This document shows positions 32,951 through 41,156 of a DNA stretch of 64,000 bases, piece by piece. The translations under genes were made by a program, and so were the position numbers. The stretch's first letter is position 1. Each line of letters starts with the position of its first letter. The notes beneath the pieces are model-generated. The model saw only the letters and a list, made by a program, of their open reading frames with translations. It did not search any database and was not told the DNA's origin. The DNA is from an uncultured Lachnospiraceae bacterium (GTDB taxonomy: Bacteria > Bacillota > Clostridia > Lachnospirales > Lachnospiraceae): assembly GCA_910585715.1 (NCBI GenBank), contig CAJUEX010000003.1, positions 1-64,000 of the forward strand. The letters run 5' to 3'.

Positions 32951-33091
32951 TTACTTTTTTAATGGATACTTGTCAGCTACTGCCTTACATGAGCGCATTC
33001 TTTCATCCGATACAACCGCTTCCTTGCTTCCGCCTTTCTCGTTTTTCTTTGCTTTTACCACATAAGCATAATTTTTCGCCAATGCCGACAT
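32951..33091 (-). CDS. 46-residue basic protein coupled to the GNAT gene
   Basis: An ATG at 33091 follows an AAAGGAGATGATACG site and opens MSALAKNYAYVVKAKKNEKG, ending RMRSCKAVADKYPLKK. It is strongly basic. Its stop codon is directly followed by the GNAT start. No family is recognised. It could be an antitoxin, a substrate or a leader peptide. Confidence 0.6.
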   Translation of the reverse strand: MSALAKNYAYVVKAKKNEKGGSKEAVVSDERMRSCKAVADKYPLKK

Positions 33092-33143
33092 CGTATCATC
33101 TCCTTTTTTCTTCTTTTTGTACCAATTATTCCGCCCCACCTGA

Positions 33144-34475
33144 CTACTCCATAGGCACCACTATCCACTGTAAGTTATCCCCCCATATTTCCTTGTCCAT
33201 TCCTGTCAATGGTACAAAATATTTATCCCCATCCTTTTTAGTGCTCTCCTTTTCCAGCTCCTCTTTAGTCCGATAGAAGAAATCCTTCTTTTCATCCACT
33301 GACAGATGTTCAAAATTGCCCTTAACAATGGAATATTTCATATGACACATATCATCCTCTATCTGAAAAAAGTAATGTATGATTTGTCCCTCTCTGGGTA
33401 TTTCTTTTCCATTTACATCAGCCATATATTGGAACCAGCCGCTTACAATTTCTATATCAGAACCTAAAATATTCTCAAGAAGCGTTTTTGCCTTTTTGTA
33501 GTTAGCAGAGCATAATTGTTCAAACTCCTGATTGATTTCAACTGCATTCTCCCCTTCATCTTCCCTGACATTGGTGCCAATCCATTCAATCCTTCCCGTC
33601 CCCATGGCAATCATCACAGTATACGCAGTACGTTCCGGTTTTTCACTCAGGAACACATAATAGGAGCCTGCCCCGTTATATTGTACTTCCTTATCCATGG
33701 ATGAAGATGCCAGTCCAAACATTTTTTCTACTGCCAAACCTGCTATTTCCATTGCTTCATCCTCATCCACCTTGTGGGGAGAAGCCTTTGCAGACTTACT
33801 TAACTCCTCACTCCTCTGAAGCAGGGCAGCTGACCACTTATATTCAAAATCTATCATCCGCAGCAAATCCTCATCCGTCAATTTCCGTTCCGGCAAAAAA
33901 TATTCCTGGTTCCAGATTTCAAAAACGGGATATTCCACCTCTCTGTCAGTAGCCTCCATCTTGTCGACAATATCTATTTCCTCTTTGGGAGCCAGCTCCC
34001 CATCCTCATATCTATCCTGCAAATCCCGATAACGCACCCGTTCTTCCCCTGACATTTTTCTGGAATAACACACCGTTTCTATCATATGTTCTTTCGTTAT
34101 CTTACTGGGGTCGCTGATTTCCAGATATCGTTCATAACTGTTCTTATTCCCTTTTGCCGCCATTTTTTCCTGACTGTCAGCAGAGCTGCCTGCTGTCTCT
34201 TTCCGGCTGTTTGCCGGCTCCTCTGCTGCTTCTTCCTGGTCGTTTGCCGGCTCCTCTGCTGCTTCTGCCCGGCTGTTTACCGCCTCCTCTGCTGCTTCTT
34301 CCTGACTGTTTGCCAGTTCTGCTTCCACCTGCTCTTTTCCGCCTCCATATTTTTTTACAGCATTGCAGGCTGAAAAAACAGCCACTGCCAGCATGGCACA
34401 AAGAAAGATTACCCCAAAAGGAAGTATGCTCTGATTCCTTTTTTTCTTTGCCTTATGGCAATTTTCCTGCTTCAT
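33144..34475 (-). CDS. Single-TM extracytoplasmic protein, sigma-linked paralogue A
   Basis: A 443-residue protein. Basic N-terminus, one membrane segment (PFGVIFLCAMLAVAVFSACN) with a cysteine that is a poor but possible lipobox, then an Ala/Glu-rich linker of 11-residue repeats, and a large extracytoplasmic domain with YFLPERKLTDEDLLRMIDFE and a C-terminal part ending IVVPME. The start at 34475 follows GGGAGGAG. It is the last of four related genes behind an ECF sigma factor. The YFLPER.LTDE(D/E)LL block is shared by all four. The function is unknown; envelope sensing or sigma-factor control is inferred from context. Confidence 0.7.
   Translation of the reverse strand: MKQENCHKAKKKRNQSILPFGVIFLCAMLAVAVFSACNAVKKYGGGKEQVEAELANSQEEAAEEAVNSRAEAAEEPANDQEEAAEEPANSRKETAGSSADSQEKMAAKGNKNSYERYLEISDPSKITKEHMIETVCYSRKMSGEERVRYRDLQDRYEDGELAPKEEIDIVDKMEATDREVEYPVFEIWNQEYFLPERKLTDEDLLRMIDFEYKWSAALLQRSEELSKSAKASPHKVDEDEAMEIAGLAVEKMFGLASSSMDKEVQYNGAGSYYVFLSEKPERTAYTVMIAMGTGRIEWIGTNVREDEGENAVEINQEFEQLCSANYKKAKTLLENILGSDIEIVSGWFQYMADVNGKEIPREGQIIHYFFQIEDDMCHMKYSIVKGNFEHLSVDEKKDFFYRTKEELEKESTKKDGDKYFVPLTGMDKEIWGDNLQWIVVPME
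34205..34316. repeat. 33-bp in-frame tandem repeats in paralogue A
   Basis: Three full 33-bp units (34205, 34238, 34271) and a partial one encode 11-residue repeats of the type QEEAAEEPANS just outside the membrane segment. Paralogues B and C have a shorter, unrelated linker here. Confidence 0.85.
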
Positions 34476-34577
34476 AAAAGCTTTCTCCTCCCGTATTTTT
34501 CCATGTCTGCGGCATTGCTGTATGCCATTACAACTATCTTCATAGCATTGCAACAGCATACTGTTCCCCAAGTTCTT

Positions 34578-34679
34578 GCTCCATAGGTATCAATATCCAT
34601 TATAGCTTCTTACTCCATAGGCATCGGTATCCTTTACAAACTATTACTCCATAGGCACCACTATCCATTGCAAGTCATC
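34578..34679. repeat. 34-bp degenerate repeats of the gene 3' end
   Basis: CTCCATAGG recurs at exactly 34-bp spacing (CCATAGG at 34581, 34615, 34649). Only the third copy is the real end of gene B; the other two lie in the gap and still read as ...IPME-like tails. The same array is repeated at about 36018-36119 by the 1440-bp duplication. Confidence 0.65.
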
Positions 34680-35915
34680 CCCACTTGCTTCCTTTTCCGC
34701 TCCTGTCAATGGTGCAATAAATTTGTCCCCGTCCTTTTTAGCGCCTTCCTTTTCCAGTTTCTCCCTTGTCCGATAATCAGTATTCTTCATTTCTTCTTCT
34801 GACAACTGGTCAAAACTGTTTTTATTAACGGAGAAATCCATATGATACACCATATCATCCTCCAATTGAAAAAAATAATGTATGATTTTCGCTGTCCCCT
34901 CAGGTATCTCCTTTCCACTCATATCAGTCATATATTGACACCCGCTGCTTATCATTTCCATATCAGAGCCTAAAATATCCTCAAGAATCCTTTTTGCTTT
35001 CTTGTAATTAACCAAAATCAATTGTTCCAATTCCTGATTGATTTCAACTGCATTCTCTTCGCCATACTCATTTAGATAGTCAGTAATCCATTCGACCCTT
35101 CCCGTCCCTACAGCAATCATCACAGTATACGCAGTACTTCCTGATTGTTCGGCAAAAGACACTATATAAGAAGCCACCCCGTTAAAAAATATTTTCTTAT
35201 CCAGGGATGAAGTATCAACCCCAAACATTTTCTCTATGGCATAATCGGCTATTTCCATTGCTTCATCCTCTTCCACTTTGTGGGGCGAAGATAAGGCAGC
35301 CTCCTTCTCCTCTTCATTTCTTTGTGTATGAGCAGCCGCCAGCTTATATTGAAAATCCACTATCTGTAACAAATCCTCATCCGTCAATGTCCGCTCCGGC
35401 AGAAAATATTCATGGTTCCAAATTTCAAAAACGGGATACTCCACCTCCCTGTCACTGTCTTCCATCCTGTCGACAATCTCCATTTCCTCTTTGGGAGCAA
35501 GCCCATCCTCTTCATATCTGTCATAAAAATCCTGATAACGCACCCATTCTTCCTCTGACATTTTTCTGGAATAACACGCCGCTTCCGTCATGTGTTCTTT
35601 CGTTATCTTACTGGGGTCGCTGATTTCCAAATATCGTTCATAGCTGTTCTTATTCCCTTTTACTTCTTTTTCTTCCTTGCTGCCAGATGAAGCTTCTGTC
35701 TTTTCTTCCCTGCTGCCAGCCTGCTCATCTGACACGTCTCCTCTTCTGTCCAGCCCTTCTTCCACTTCCTCTTGTCCTACGTCGCCATATTTTTTTACGG
35801 CATTGCAGGCTGAAAAAACAGCCACTGCCAGCATGGCACAAAGAAAGATTACCCCAAAAGGAAGTATGCTCTGATTCCTTTTTTTCTTTGCCTTATGGCA
35901 ATTTTCCTGCTTCAT
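34644..35915 (-). CDS. Single-TM extracytoplasmic protein, paralogue B (hybrid)
   Basis: A 423-residue protein with the same design as A: N-terminal basic stretch, one membrane segment, short Glu/Ser linker, extracytoplasmic domain with YFLPERTLTDEDLLQIVDFQ. Its first ~45 residues equal paralogue A; everything after the membrane segment equals paralogue C. It is the product of the 1440-bp duplication. The start at 35915 follows GGGAGGAG. The two identical domains suggest very recent amplification or copy-number selection. Confidence 0.72.
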   Translation of the reverse strand: MKQENCHKAKKKRNQSILPFGVIFLCAMLAVAVFSACNAVKKYGDVGQEEVEEGLDRRGDVSDEQAGSREEKTEASSGSKEEKEVKGNKNSYERYLEISDPSKITKEHMTEAACYSRKMSEEEWVRYQDFYDRYEEDGLAPKEEMEIVDRMEDSDREVEYPVFEIWNHEYFLPERTLTDEDLLQIVDFQYKLAAAHTQRNEEEKEAALSSPHKVEEDEAMEIADYAIEKMFGVDTSSLDKKIFFNGVASYIVSFAEQSGSTAYTVMIAVGTGRVEWITDYLNEYGEENAVEINQELEQLILVNYKKAKRILEDILGSDMEMISSGCQYMTDMSGKEIPEGTAKIIHYFFQLEDDMVYHMDFSVNKNSFDQLSEEEMKNTDYRTREKLEKEGAKKDGDKFIAPLTGAEKEASGDDLQWIVVPME

Positions 35916-36083
35916 AAAAGCTTTCTCCTCCCGTATTTTTCCATGTCTGCGGCATTGCTGTATGCCATTACAACTATCTTCATAGCATTGCAACAGCATA
36001 CTGTTCCCCAAGTTCTTGCTCCATAGGTATCAATATCCATTATAGCTTCTTACTCCATAGGCATCGGTATCCTTTACAAACTA

Positions 36084-37355
36084 TTACTCCATAGGCACCA
36101 CTATCCATTGCAAGTCATCCCCACTTGCTTCCTTTTCCGCTCCTGTCAATGGTGCAATAAATTTGTCCCCGTCCTTTTTAGCGCCTTCCTTTTCCAGTTT
36201 CTCCCTTGTCCGATAATCAGTATTCTTCATTTCTTCTTCTGACAACTGGTCAAAACTGTTTTTATTAACGGAGAAATCCATATGATACACCATATCATCC
36301 TCCAATTGAAAAAAATAATGTATGATTTTCGCTGTCCCCTCAGGTATCTCCTTTCCACTCATATCAGTCATATATTGACACCCGCTGCTTATCATTTCCA
36401 TATCAGAGCCTAAAATATCCTCAAGAATCCTTTTTGCTTTCTTGTAATTAACCAAAATCAATTGTTCCAATTCCTGATTGATTTCAACTGCATTCTCTTC
36501 GCCATACTCATTTAGATAGTCAGTAATCCATTCGACCCTTCCCGTCCCTACAGCAATCATCACAGTATACGCAGTACTTCCTGATTGTTCGGCAAAAGAC
36601 ACTATATAAGAAGCCACCCCGTTAAAAAATATTTTCTTATCCAGGGATGAAGTATCAACCCCAAACATTTTCTCTATGGCATAATCGGCTATTTCCATTG
36701 CTTCATCCTCTTCCACTTTGTGGGGCGAAGATAAGGCAGCCTCCTTCTCCTCTTCATTTCTTTGTGTATGAGCAGCCGCCAGCTTATATTGAAAATCCAC
36801 TATCTGTAACAAATCCTCATCCGTCAATGTCCGCTCCGGCAGAAAATATTCATGGTTCCAAATTTCAAAAACGGGATACTCCACCTCCCTGTCACTGTCT
36901 TCCATCCTGTCGACAATCTCCATTTCCTCTTTGGGAGCAAGCCCATCCTCTTCATATCTGTCATAAAAATCCTGATAACGCACCCATTCTTCCTCTGACA
37001 TTTTTCTGGAATAACACGCCGCTTCCGTCATGTGTTCTTTCGTTATCTTACTGGGGTCGCTGATTTCCAAATATCGTTCATAGCTGTTCTTATTCCCTTT
37101 TACTTCTTTTTCTTCCTTGCTGCCAGATGAAGCTTCTGTCTTTTCTTCCCTGCTGCCAGCCTGCTCATCTGACACGTCTCCTCTTCTGTCCAGCCCTTCT
37201 TCCACTTCCTCTTGTCCTACGTCGCCATATTTTTTTACAGCATTGCAGGCTGAAAAAACAGCCACTGCCGCCATCGCGCAAAGAAATACGCCCACAAAAA
37301 TAATTATACTCCTGTTCTTTCTTTTCCTTACCTCATCAGATATCTCCCGCTTCAT
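36084..37355 (-). CDS. Single-TM extracytoplasmic protein, paralogue C
   Basis: A 423-residue protein starting MKREISDEVRKRKNRS after AGGAGAAG, then one membrane segment (IIIFVGVFLCAMAAVAVFSA) ending in a possible lipidated Cys. The extracytoplasmic part has the linker GSREEKTEASSGSKEEKE, the YFLPER block and a C-terminal domain with EDEAMEIADYAIEKMFGV and TAYTVMIAVGTGRVEWI, a PepSY-like pattern. It is the copy nearest the sigma/anti-sigma pair. An upstream hairpin (37440-37467) separates it from that pair. Confidence 0.72.
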   Translation of the reverse strand: MKREISDEVRKRKNRSIIIFVGVFLCAMAAVAVFSACNAVKKYGDVGQEEVEEGLDRRGDVSDEQAGSREEKTEASSGSKEEKEVKGNKNSYERYLEISDPSKITKEHMTEAACYSRKMSEEEWVRYQDFYDRYEEDGLAPKEEMEIVDRMEDSDREVEYPVFEIWNHEYFLPERTLTDEDLLQIVDFQYKLAAAHTQRNEEEKEAALSSPHKVEEDEAMEIADYAIEKMFGVDTSSLDKKIFFNGVASYIVSFAEQSGSTAYTVMIAVGTGRVEWITDYLNEYGEENAVEINQELEQLILVNYKKAKRILEDILGSDMEMISSGCQYMTDMSGKEIPEGTAKIIHYFFQLEDDMVYHMDFSVNKNSFDQLSEEEMKNTDYRTREKLEKEGAKKDGDKFIAPLTGAEKEASGDDLQWIVVPME

Positions 37356-37439
37356 AAAAACACTTCTCCTCTTATAAAAAATAATATCCGTCAATTGCAG
37401 TTGCACGGTGTTTCACAATTAACAAACGCAATATAGATA

Positions 37440-37467
37440 GTACCATAGCTATTTTCAACTATGGCAC
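37440..37467 (-). terminator. Hairpin between the anti-sigma-like gene and paralogue C
   Basis: GTGCCATAG pairs with CTATGGTAC around a 10-base loop. No T-run follows, so it may be an mRNA-processing or stability hairpin rather than a strong terminator. Confidence 0.45.
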
Positions 37468-37519
37468 CATCAACATTGCTTAAATTATTTACAACAAATC
37501 TACTATCTCAAAACCCCTT

Positions 37520-38827
37520 CTACCTTAACTGCTTTTTCACTATTTCATAAGTTAAGACACCTTTTTCAGCAAGCTCTTTATCTGCCTCCCAATTCTTTTG
37601 CCATGACTCATAATCACTTACTTTATATAATTCCAGTATGCCGTTCATGCAATCCACAGCAATTGGATAAACATGCCCATCTTCCATAACAAATTGGAAA
37701 ACCATCAAATTACATAAGACCGTATTGTTCTCGTCCGTATTGTATGCGTAGTATACTTCCTTACACTCTCCCGAAATGCCAAATGTATCTCTTAAATATT
37801 TCTCTGCTGTCTGGCTTAACTCCTCTGCTTTCGCCTCTCCATCAGATACGGATACTTCATCAGCAAGTAATTCTTTACCGGTATATCCCACCTCTATCAG
37901 GCTTCCATCTGCAGCGTCCATGGTAAATCTATACTCATCTACATCTGCAAAGGAAAAATGAACCTCATAAGCGGGTGCTTCCTTTGTACCGAGCCCATTG
38001 ATATCCGTATAGCATGTCACTTCCATGTCCTCCGCTGTTTTTCCATACACTTTATCCAGCCATTCCTGAGCTTTTGCCACTGCCTCTTCCTGTGTAATTC
38101 CTCCATTTGCTTCAGCCTGCTGTCTTGCTTCTTCTTCCTCTGCCTTTTGGACGGCTATCTCGTCTGCATACTCTTCCTGGTACCGTTCGCCTAATGCATA
38201 ATTTGCCTTCTCCCTGTAATCAATCATTTGTAAGAGTTCTTCATCAGTCAGAGCTCTCTCCGGAAGATAAAAATAGGACGTTTCCGCATCAAAGCAAAGC
38301 GTATCCTTATCCACTTCACTTTCATCCTCCACTCTTACAAGCTCTCCTTCCGGGAATCTTCCTTCTAACTGATAAGCAATCCTCAGTTCTCTTTCACGTT
38401 CCTTTTCTTCCTGTGTCAGCTCTCTGGAAGATGAGCCTGCATTTACCCTTTGGGAATCCACTTCAGCCACAAGCTCTGTCTTTTCTTCCTCGGACATGCT
38501 CTCCATACGGGCTTTTACCAGTGAATCCACTACTGCATGAACGGTAAAGCCTCCGACTCCCACCACTGCCACTGCAAGGGCAGCTGCCACTGCTTTTTTC
38601 TGCCATCCGTACATTTTTTGTCCGTGATTATCCTTTTGTTTTGTATTTTTTTCTGTATTTTCTAAATTCCTCAAATCCATTTCCTCCTTTTGCTTATAAA
38701 CTATTATTTTCTTCTGCTTTTCATCGCCTGCAGTTTCCACAGTTTCTTTCATATTTTCCCCGACTGCCTGCAGCACTTTTTTTGTAAATGAATCCGGTGT
38801 CTGCGGAAACCTCCATTTATTATACAT
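37520..38827 (-). CDS. Probable anti-sigma factor, single-TM, paralogue D
   Basis: A 435-residue protein. The N-terminal cytoplasmic part of about 90 residues begins MYNKWRFPQTPDSFTKKVLQ, a membrane segment follows (AVAAALAVAVVGVGGFTVHA), then a long extracytoplasmic region with YFYLPERALTDEELLQMIDY, a coiled coil (YADEIAVQKAEEEEARQQAE) and two PepSY-like modules. Overlap of 8 bp with the ECF sigma gene, N-in membrane topology and a cytoplasmic domain fit an anti-sigma factor holding the sigma factor at the membrane. It is homologous to A-C, although those lack the sigma-facing domain. Confidence 0.75.
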   Translation of the reverse strand: MYNKWRFPQTPDSFTKKVLQAVGENMKETVETAGDEKQKKIIVYKQKEEMDLRNLENTEKNTKQKDNHGQKMYGWQKKAVAAALAVAVVGVGGFTVHAVVDSLVKARMESMSEEEKTELVAEVDSQRVNAGSSSRELTQEEKERERELRIAYQLEGRFPEGELVRVEDESEVDKDTLCFDAETSYFYLPERALTDEELLQMIDYREKANYALGERYQEEYADEIAVQKAEEEEARQQAEANGGITQEEAVAKAQEWLDKVYGKTAEDMEVTCYTDINGLGTKEAPAYEVHFSFADVDEYRFTMDAADGSLIEVGYTGKELLADEVSVSDGEAKAEELSQTAEKYLRDTFGISGECKEVYYAYNTDENNTVLCNLMVFQFVMEDGHVYPIAVDCMNGILELYKVSDYESWQKNWEADKELAEKGVLTYEIVKKQLR

Positions 38828-39326
38828 AAGACTCCTCCTTTAAAAATGATTTTAGCTGGTTTCTGGCTCTGCCCAGCCGGCTTTTCACGGTTCCCTGTGT
38901 TATCCTGAGAATTGCCGCAATTTCTTTAATTGAATATCCCTCATAGTAAAACAGAGTGATTACAAGCCTTTGATTTTCCTTTAACTGCTCCATGGCCTCA
39001 TATAAATCAGAATAGCTTTCAACATCCATATAACATTTGTTTCCTCTGTGTCCCTCATAATTCCAAATAGCTTCACTATCATCAGAGACCAATGTTATCC
39101 TGCTTTGCTGTCTGAGTATATGATAGCACTCATGTATCAGTATCCGGGTCAGCCAAGTCTTGGCATATTCGTCCTTCTTTAAGGAATCCAGCTTTTGAAA
39201 TGCAATCGTAATGGCTTCTCCCACTGCATCCTCACAGTCAGAATCATTTCTTAAAATAGACTTGCTCACCCGGTACAGACTGTCCGTAGAATCAATCACC
39301 AGCCTGGCAAATGTTTCTTTATTCAA
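38820..39326 (-). CDS. ECF-type RNA polymerase sigma factor
   Basis: A 168-residue extracytoplasmic-function sigma factor. Region 2 shows VSKSILRNDSDCEDAVGEAI and the region 2.4-like KTWLTRILIHECYHILRQ; region 4 shows RLVITLFYYEGYSIKEIAAI and ITQGTVKSRLGRARNQLKSF. The start is a TTG at 39326 after GGAGGAAGGGG; the ATG-initiated longer frame lacks a site. An imperfect palindrome GAAGTGTTGCAACAACTTC at 39400-39418 lies upstream and may be a regulatory site. It probably drives its own operon, including the A-D family, under envelope stress. Confidence 0.9.
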   Translation of the reverse strand: MNKETFARLVIDSTDSLYRVSKSILRNDSDCEDAVGEAITIAFQKLDSLKKDEYAKTWLTRILIHECYHILRQQSRITLVSDDSEAIWNYEGHRGNKCYMDVESYSDLYEAMEQLKENQRLVITLFYYEGYSIKEIAAILRITQGTVKSRLGRARNQLKSFLKEESYV

Positions 39327-39561
39327 GACGTATCCCCTTCCTCCAGCAGTAAATTTACAAATAAAGCACACAACTGCCTGCCATGTAAAAAAATGTTTTG
39401 AAGTGTTGCAACAACTTCCTGCTAAATATATACATTATACACTACTATGCAATTTATTTAGCTTTCTATTTATTAGAGGAACCGGCAAAGAAAAAGGTTC
39501 CCAAAAAATAATAATTTATCCGATAAGTTTTTTCCGATACAAATACACCTGCCCTGCACAC

Positions 39562-39595
39562 AAAAAAGAACCCTGCTTTTCAAGGTTCCTTTTTC
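39562..39595. terminator. Bidirectional terminator
   Basis: GAACC(C)TG and CAAGGTTC form the stem (39568-39588) with A6 on the left and CTTTTTCTTTTT on the right, so it can work for both strands. On the minus strand it ends the 56-codon gene at 39614-39784. Confidence 0.75.
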
Positions 39596-39613
39596 TTTTT
39601 AGCATATTGCATA

Positions 39614-39784
39614 TTACATATCCTGTTTGCTCTGTTTCCCTACAGGATAACCATTTCCCTGCCAGTCTGTAGTAGGGGCTGTGACATTGCTTTTGTTCTC
39701 TTTTTTGTCCCGAACCGGCCTGCTGCTTTCCCAGATCCCTTTGGGAATCGTATCAATGGGTTTCTTTTTTTCTGTAATCTTCAT
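39614..39784 (-). CDS. Small hydrophilic protein of 56 residues
   Basis: An ATG at 39784 follows GGAGGTTCTT and opens MKITEKKKPIDTIPKGIWES, then SRPVRDKKENKSNVTAPTTD and WQGNGYPVGKQSKQDM, ending 26 bp before a strong terminator. Ribosome site, codon use and terminator support a real gene. It has no membrane segment or known motif. It lies between the ECF sigma operon and the divergent GntR operon. Confidence 0.65.
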   Translation of the reverse strand: MKITEKKKPIDTIPKGIWESSRPVRDKKENKSNVTAPTTDWQGNGYPVGKQSKQDM

Positions 39785-39838
39785 AAGAACCTCCAGCGTT
39801 TTTTTTAGTATTGGAATATTGGGGTAAAAATATTCTGC

Positions 39839-39887
39839 TTGATTATATTTAATAACCTGCTATAATATACTTGTACAATAAGTACAA
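39839..39887 (+). promoter_or_regulatory. Promoter and operator of the YtrA-type operon
   Basis: TTGATT (39839-39844), 16 bp, TATAAT (39861-39866), then TTGTACAATAAGTACAA at 39871-39887, a 6-bp inverted repeat around a 5-bp spacer over the expected start site. This is where a YtrA-type GntR repressor normally binds. Confidence 0.75.
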
Positions 39888-39910
39888 TTTGTCGGATATG
39901 GCGGTGAAGT

Positions 39911-40288
39911 ATGGAAATCATTATCAGCAATAATGCAAACAAACCAATTTACGAACAAATCACGTCACAGTTCAAGGCAATGATAATGAGCGGTGAACTG
40001 CAGGCAGGAGAGCCCATTCCTTCCATGCGGGCTTTGGCTAAATCCATTCATGTAAGTGTGATTACAGTCCAAAAGGCTTATGAAGACTTGCAAAGAGACG
40101 GTTTTATCGAAACTATGGTTGGCAGAGGCAGCTTTGTATCAGCCCGAAATAAGGAATTCTATCAGGAAGAACAGCAGCGCATTGCAGAGGAGCATTTGCA
40201 GGCTGCTGCCCAAATCGGGCGCGTGAGCCACATTTCACTTGCCAAATTAACGGAACTATTGGTTTTATTTTATGAAGAGGAGGACTAG
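39911..40288 (+). CDS. GntR-family regulator, YtrA subfamily
   Basis: A 125-residue YtrA-like repressor with the winged helix PIYEQITSQFKAMIMSGELQ, then IPSMRALAKSIHVSVITVQK and a short helical dimer segment. It is the first gene of an operon with an ABC ATPase (1 bp gap) and permease (4-bp overlap). It probably represses this operon through the palindrome at 39871-39887. YtrA operons often respond to cell-wall-active compounds. Confidence 0.9.
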   Translation: MEIIISNNANKPIYEQITSQFKAMIMSGELQAGEPIPSMRALAKSIHVSVITVQKAYEDLQRDGFIETMVGRGSFVSARNKEFYQEEQQRIAEEHLQAAAQIGRVSHISLAKLTELLVLFYEEED

Positions 40289-40289
40289 C

Positions 40290-41156
40290 ATGGAACATAT
40301 TCTGGAGTTAAATCAGGTTTCCAAATCCTTTCCAAAGTCAGGATTTCTATTGGATAAGATATCCTTTTCCCTTCCCTATGGGGCAATTATGGGCTTTGTA
40401 GGGGAAAACGGCGCCGGAAAGACAACCACCATAGGCTGTATGCTTAATACGCTTTTAAAGGATAGCGGAACCATCAGGCTGTTTGGAAAAGAAATGTCAG
40501 ACAGGGATACGGACATACGGGAAAAAATCGGTGTTGTATATGACGGAGACAATTTCCCCGGATATCTGACTGCAGAACAGCTGGCAAAAATCATGTCCGG
40601 ACTATATTCATCCTGGGACAATACCTTGTTTTTGCAATATCTGGAGAATTTTCATATATCCGGAAAGCAGAAGATAAAAAGCTATTCCAAAGGAATGACC
40701 ATGAAGTTAGCCATTGCTGCAGCCCTCTCCCACCATCCCCAGCTGTTGATTCTGGACGAAGCCACCAGCGGATTAGACCCTGTTATGCGGGATGATATAT
40801 TGGATATATTGCTGGATTTCGTACAGGACGAAAAACATTCCATCCTGCTTTCCTCCCATATTACCAGTGATTTGGAAAAGGTAGCGGATTATATTACCTT
40901 TATCCACAACGGCAGGCTGTATCTGACAGCTTCAAAAAATGATTTAATGTACAACTTTGCCGTTATGCGCTGTAAGGAAAGCCAGTTTCGCACATTGGAT
41001 AAATCGGAGATTCTGGCATATCGAAAGAAAGATTATCAAATTGATGTGTTGGTGTCTGATAAAAAGAAAATGCAGAGAAAATATAAGGACATTGTTATAG
41101 ACTCTGTTTCTGTTGATGAAATCATGGTTCTTTTGGTGAAAGGAGAACGGGTATGA
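40290..41156 (+). CDS. ABC transporter ATP-binding protein (YtrB-like)
   Basis: A 288-residue ATPase. Walker A GENGAGKTTT, signature SYSKGMTMK (a degenerate form of LSGGM), Walker B LLILDEATSGLDPVMRDD and H-loop SSHITSDLEK are visible. The degenerate signature is usual for YtrB/EcsA-like exporters. The start at 40290 follows the GGAGG inside the last codons of the GntR gene. It works with the permease encoded next. Confidence 0.9.
   Translation: MEHILELNQVSKSFPKSGFLLDKISFSLPYGAIMGFVGENGAGKTTTIGCMLNTLLKDSGTIRLFGKEMSDRDTDIREKIGVVYDGDNFPGYLTAEQLAKIMSGLYSSWDNTLFLQYLENFHISGKQKIKSYSKGMTMKLAIAAALSHHPQLLILDEATSGLDPVMRDDILDILLDFVQDEKHSILLSSHITSDLEKVADYITFIHNGRLYLTASKNDLMYNFAVMRCKESQFRTLDKSEILAYRKKDYQIDVLVSDKKKMQRKYKDIVIDSVSVDEIMVLLVKGERV

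Larger units (their letters stand above)
34360..37238. repeat. Exact 1440-bp tandem duplication
   Basis: Bases 34360-35798 recur at 35800-37238 with no difference that I could find; one base, G at 35799 against A at 37239, marks the junction. The unit runs from the membrane-segment codons of one gene to the same place in the next, so the duplication kept the reading frames and generated gene B as a hybrid: its N-terminal part equals A and the rest equals C. Confidence 0.92.

Noticed and set aside
34360..37238. CRISPR-like or phage repeat array
   Set aside because: The repeats are coding gene copies with 1440-bp period, not short repeats with spacers; no cas genes occur in the window.
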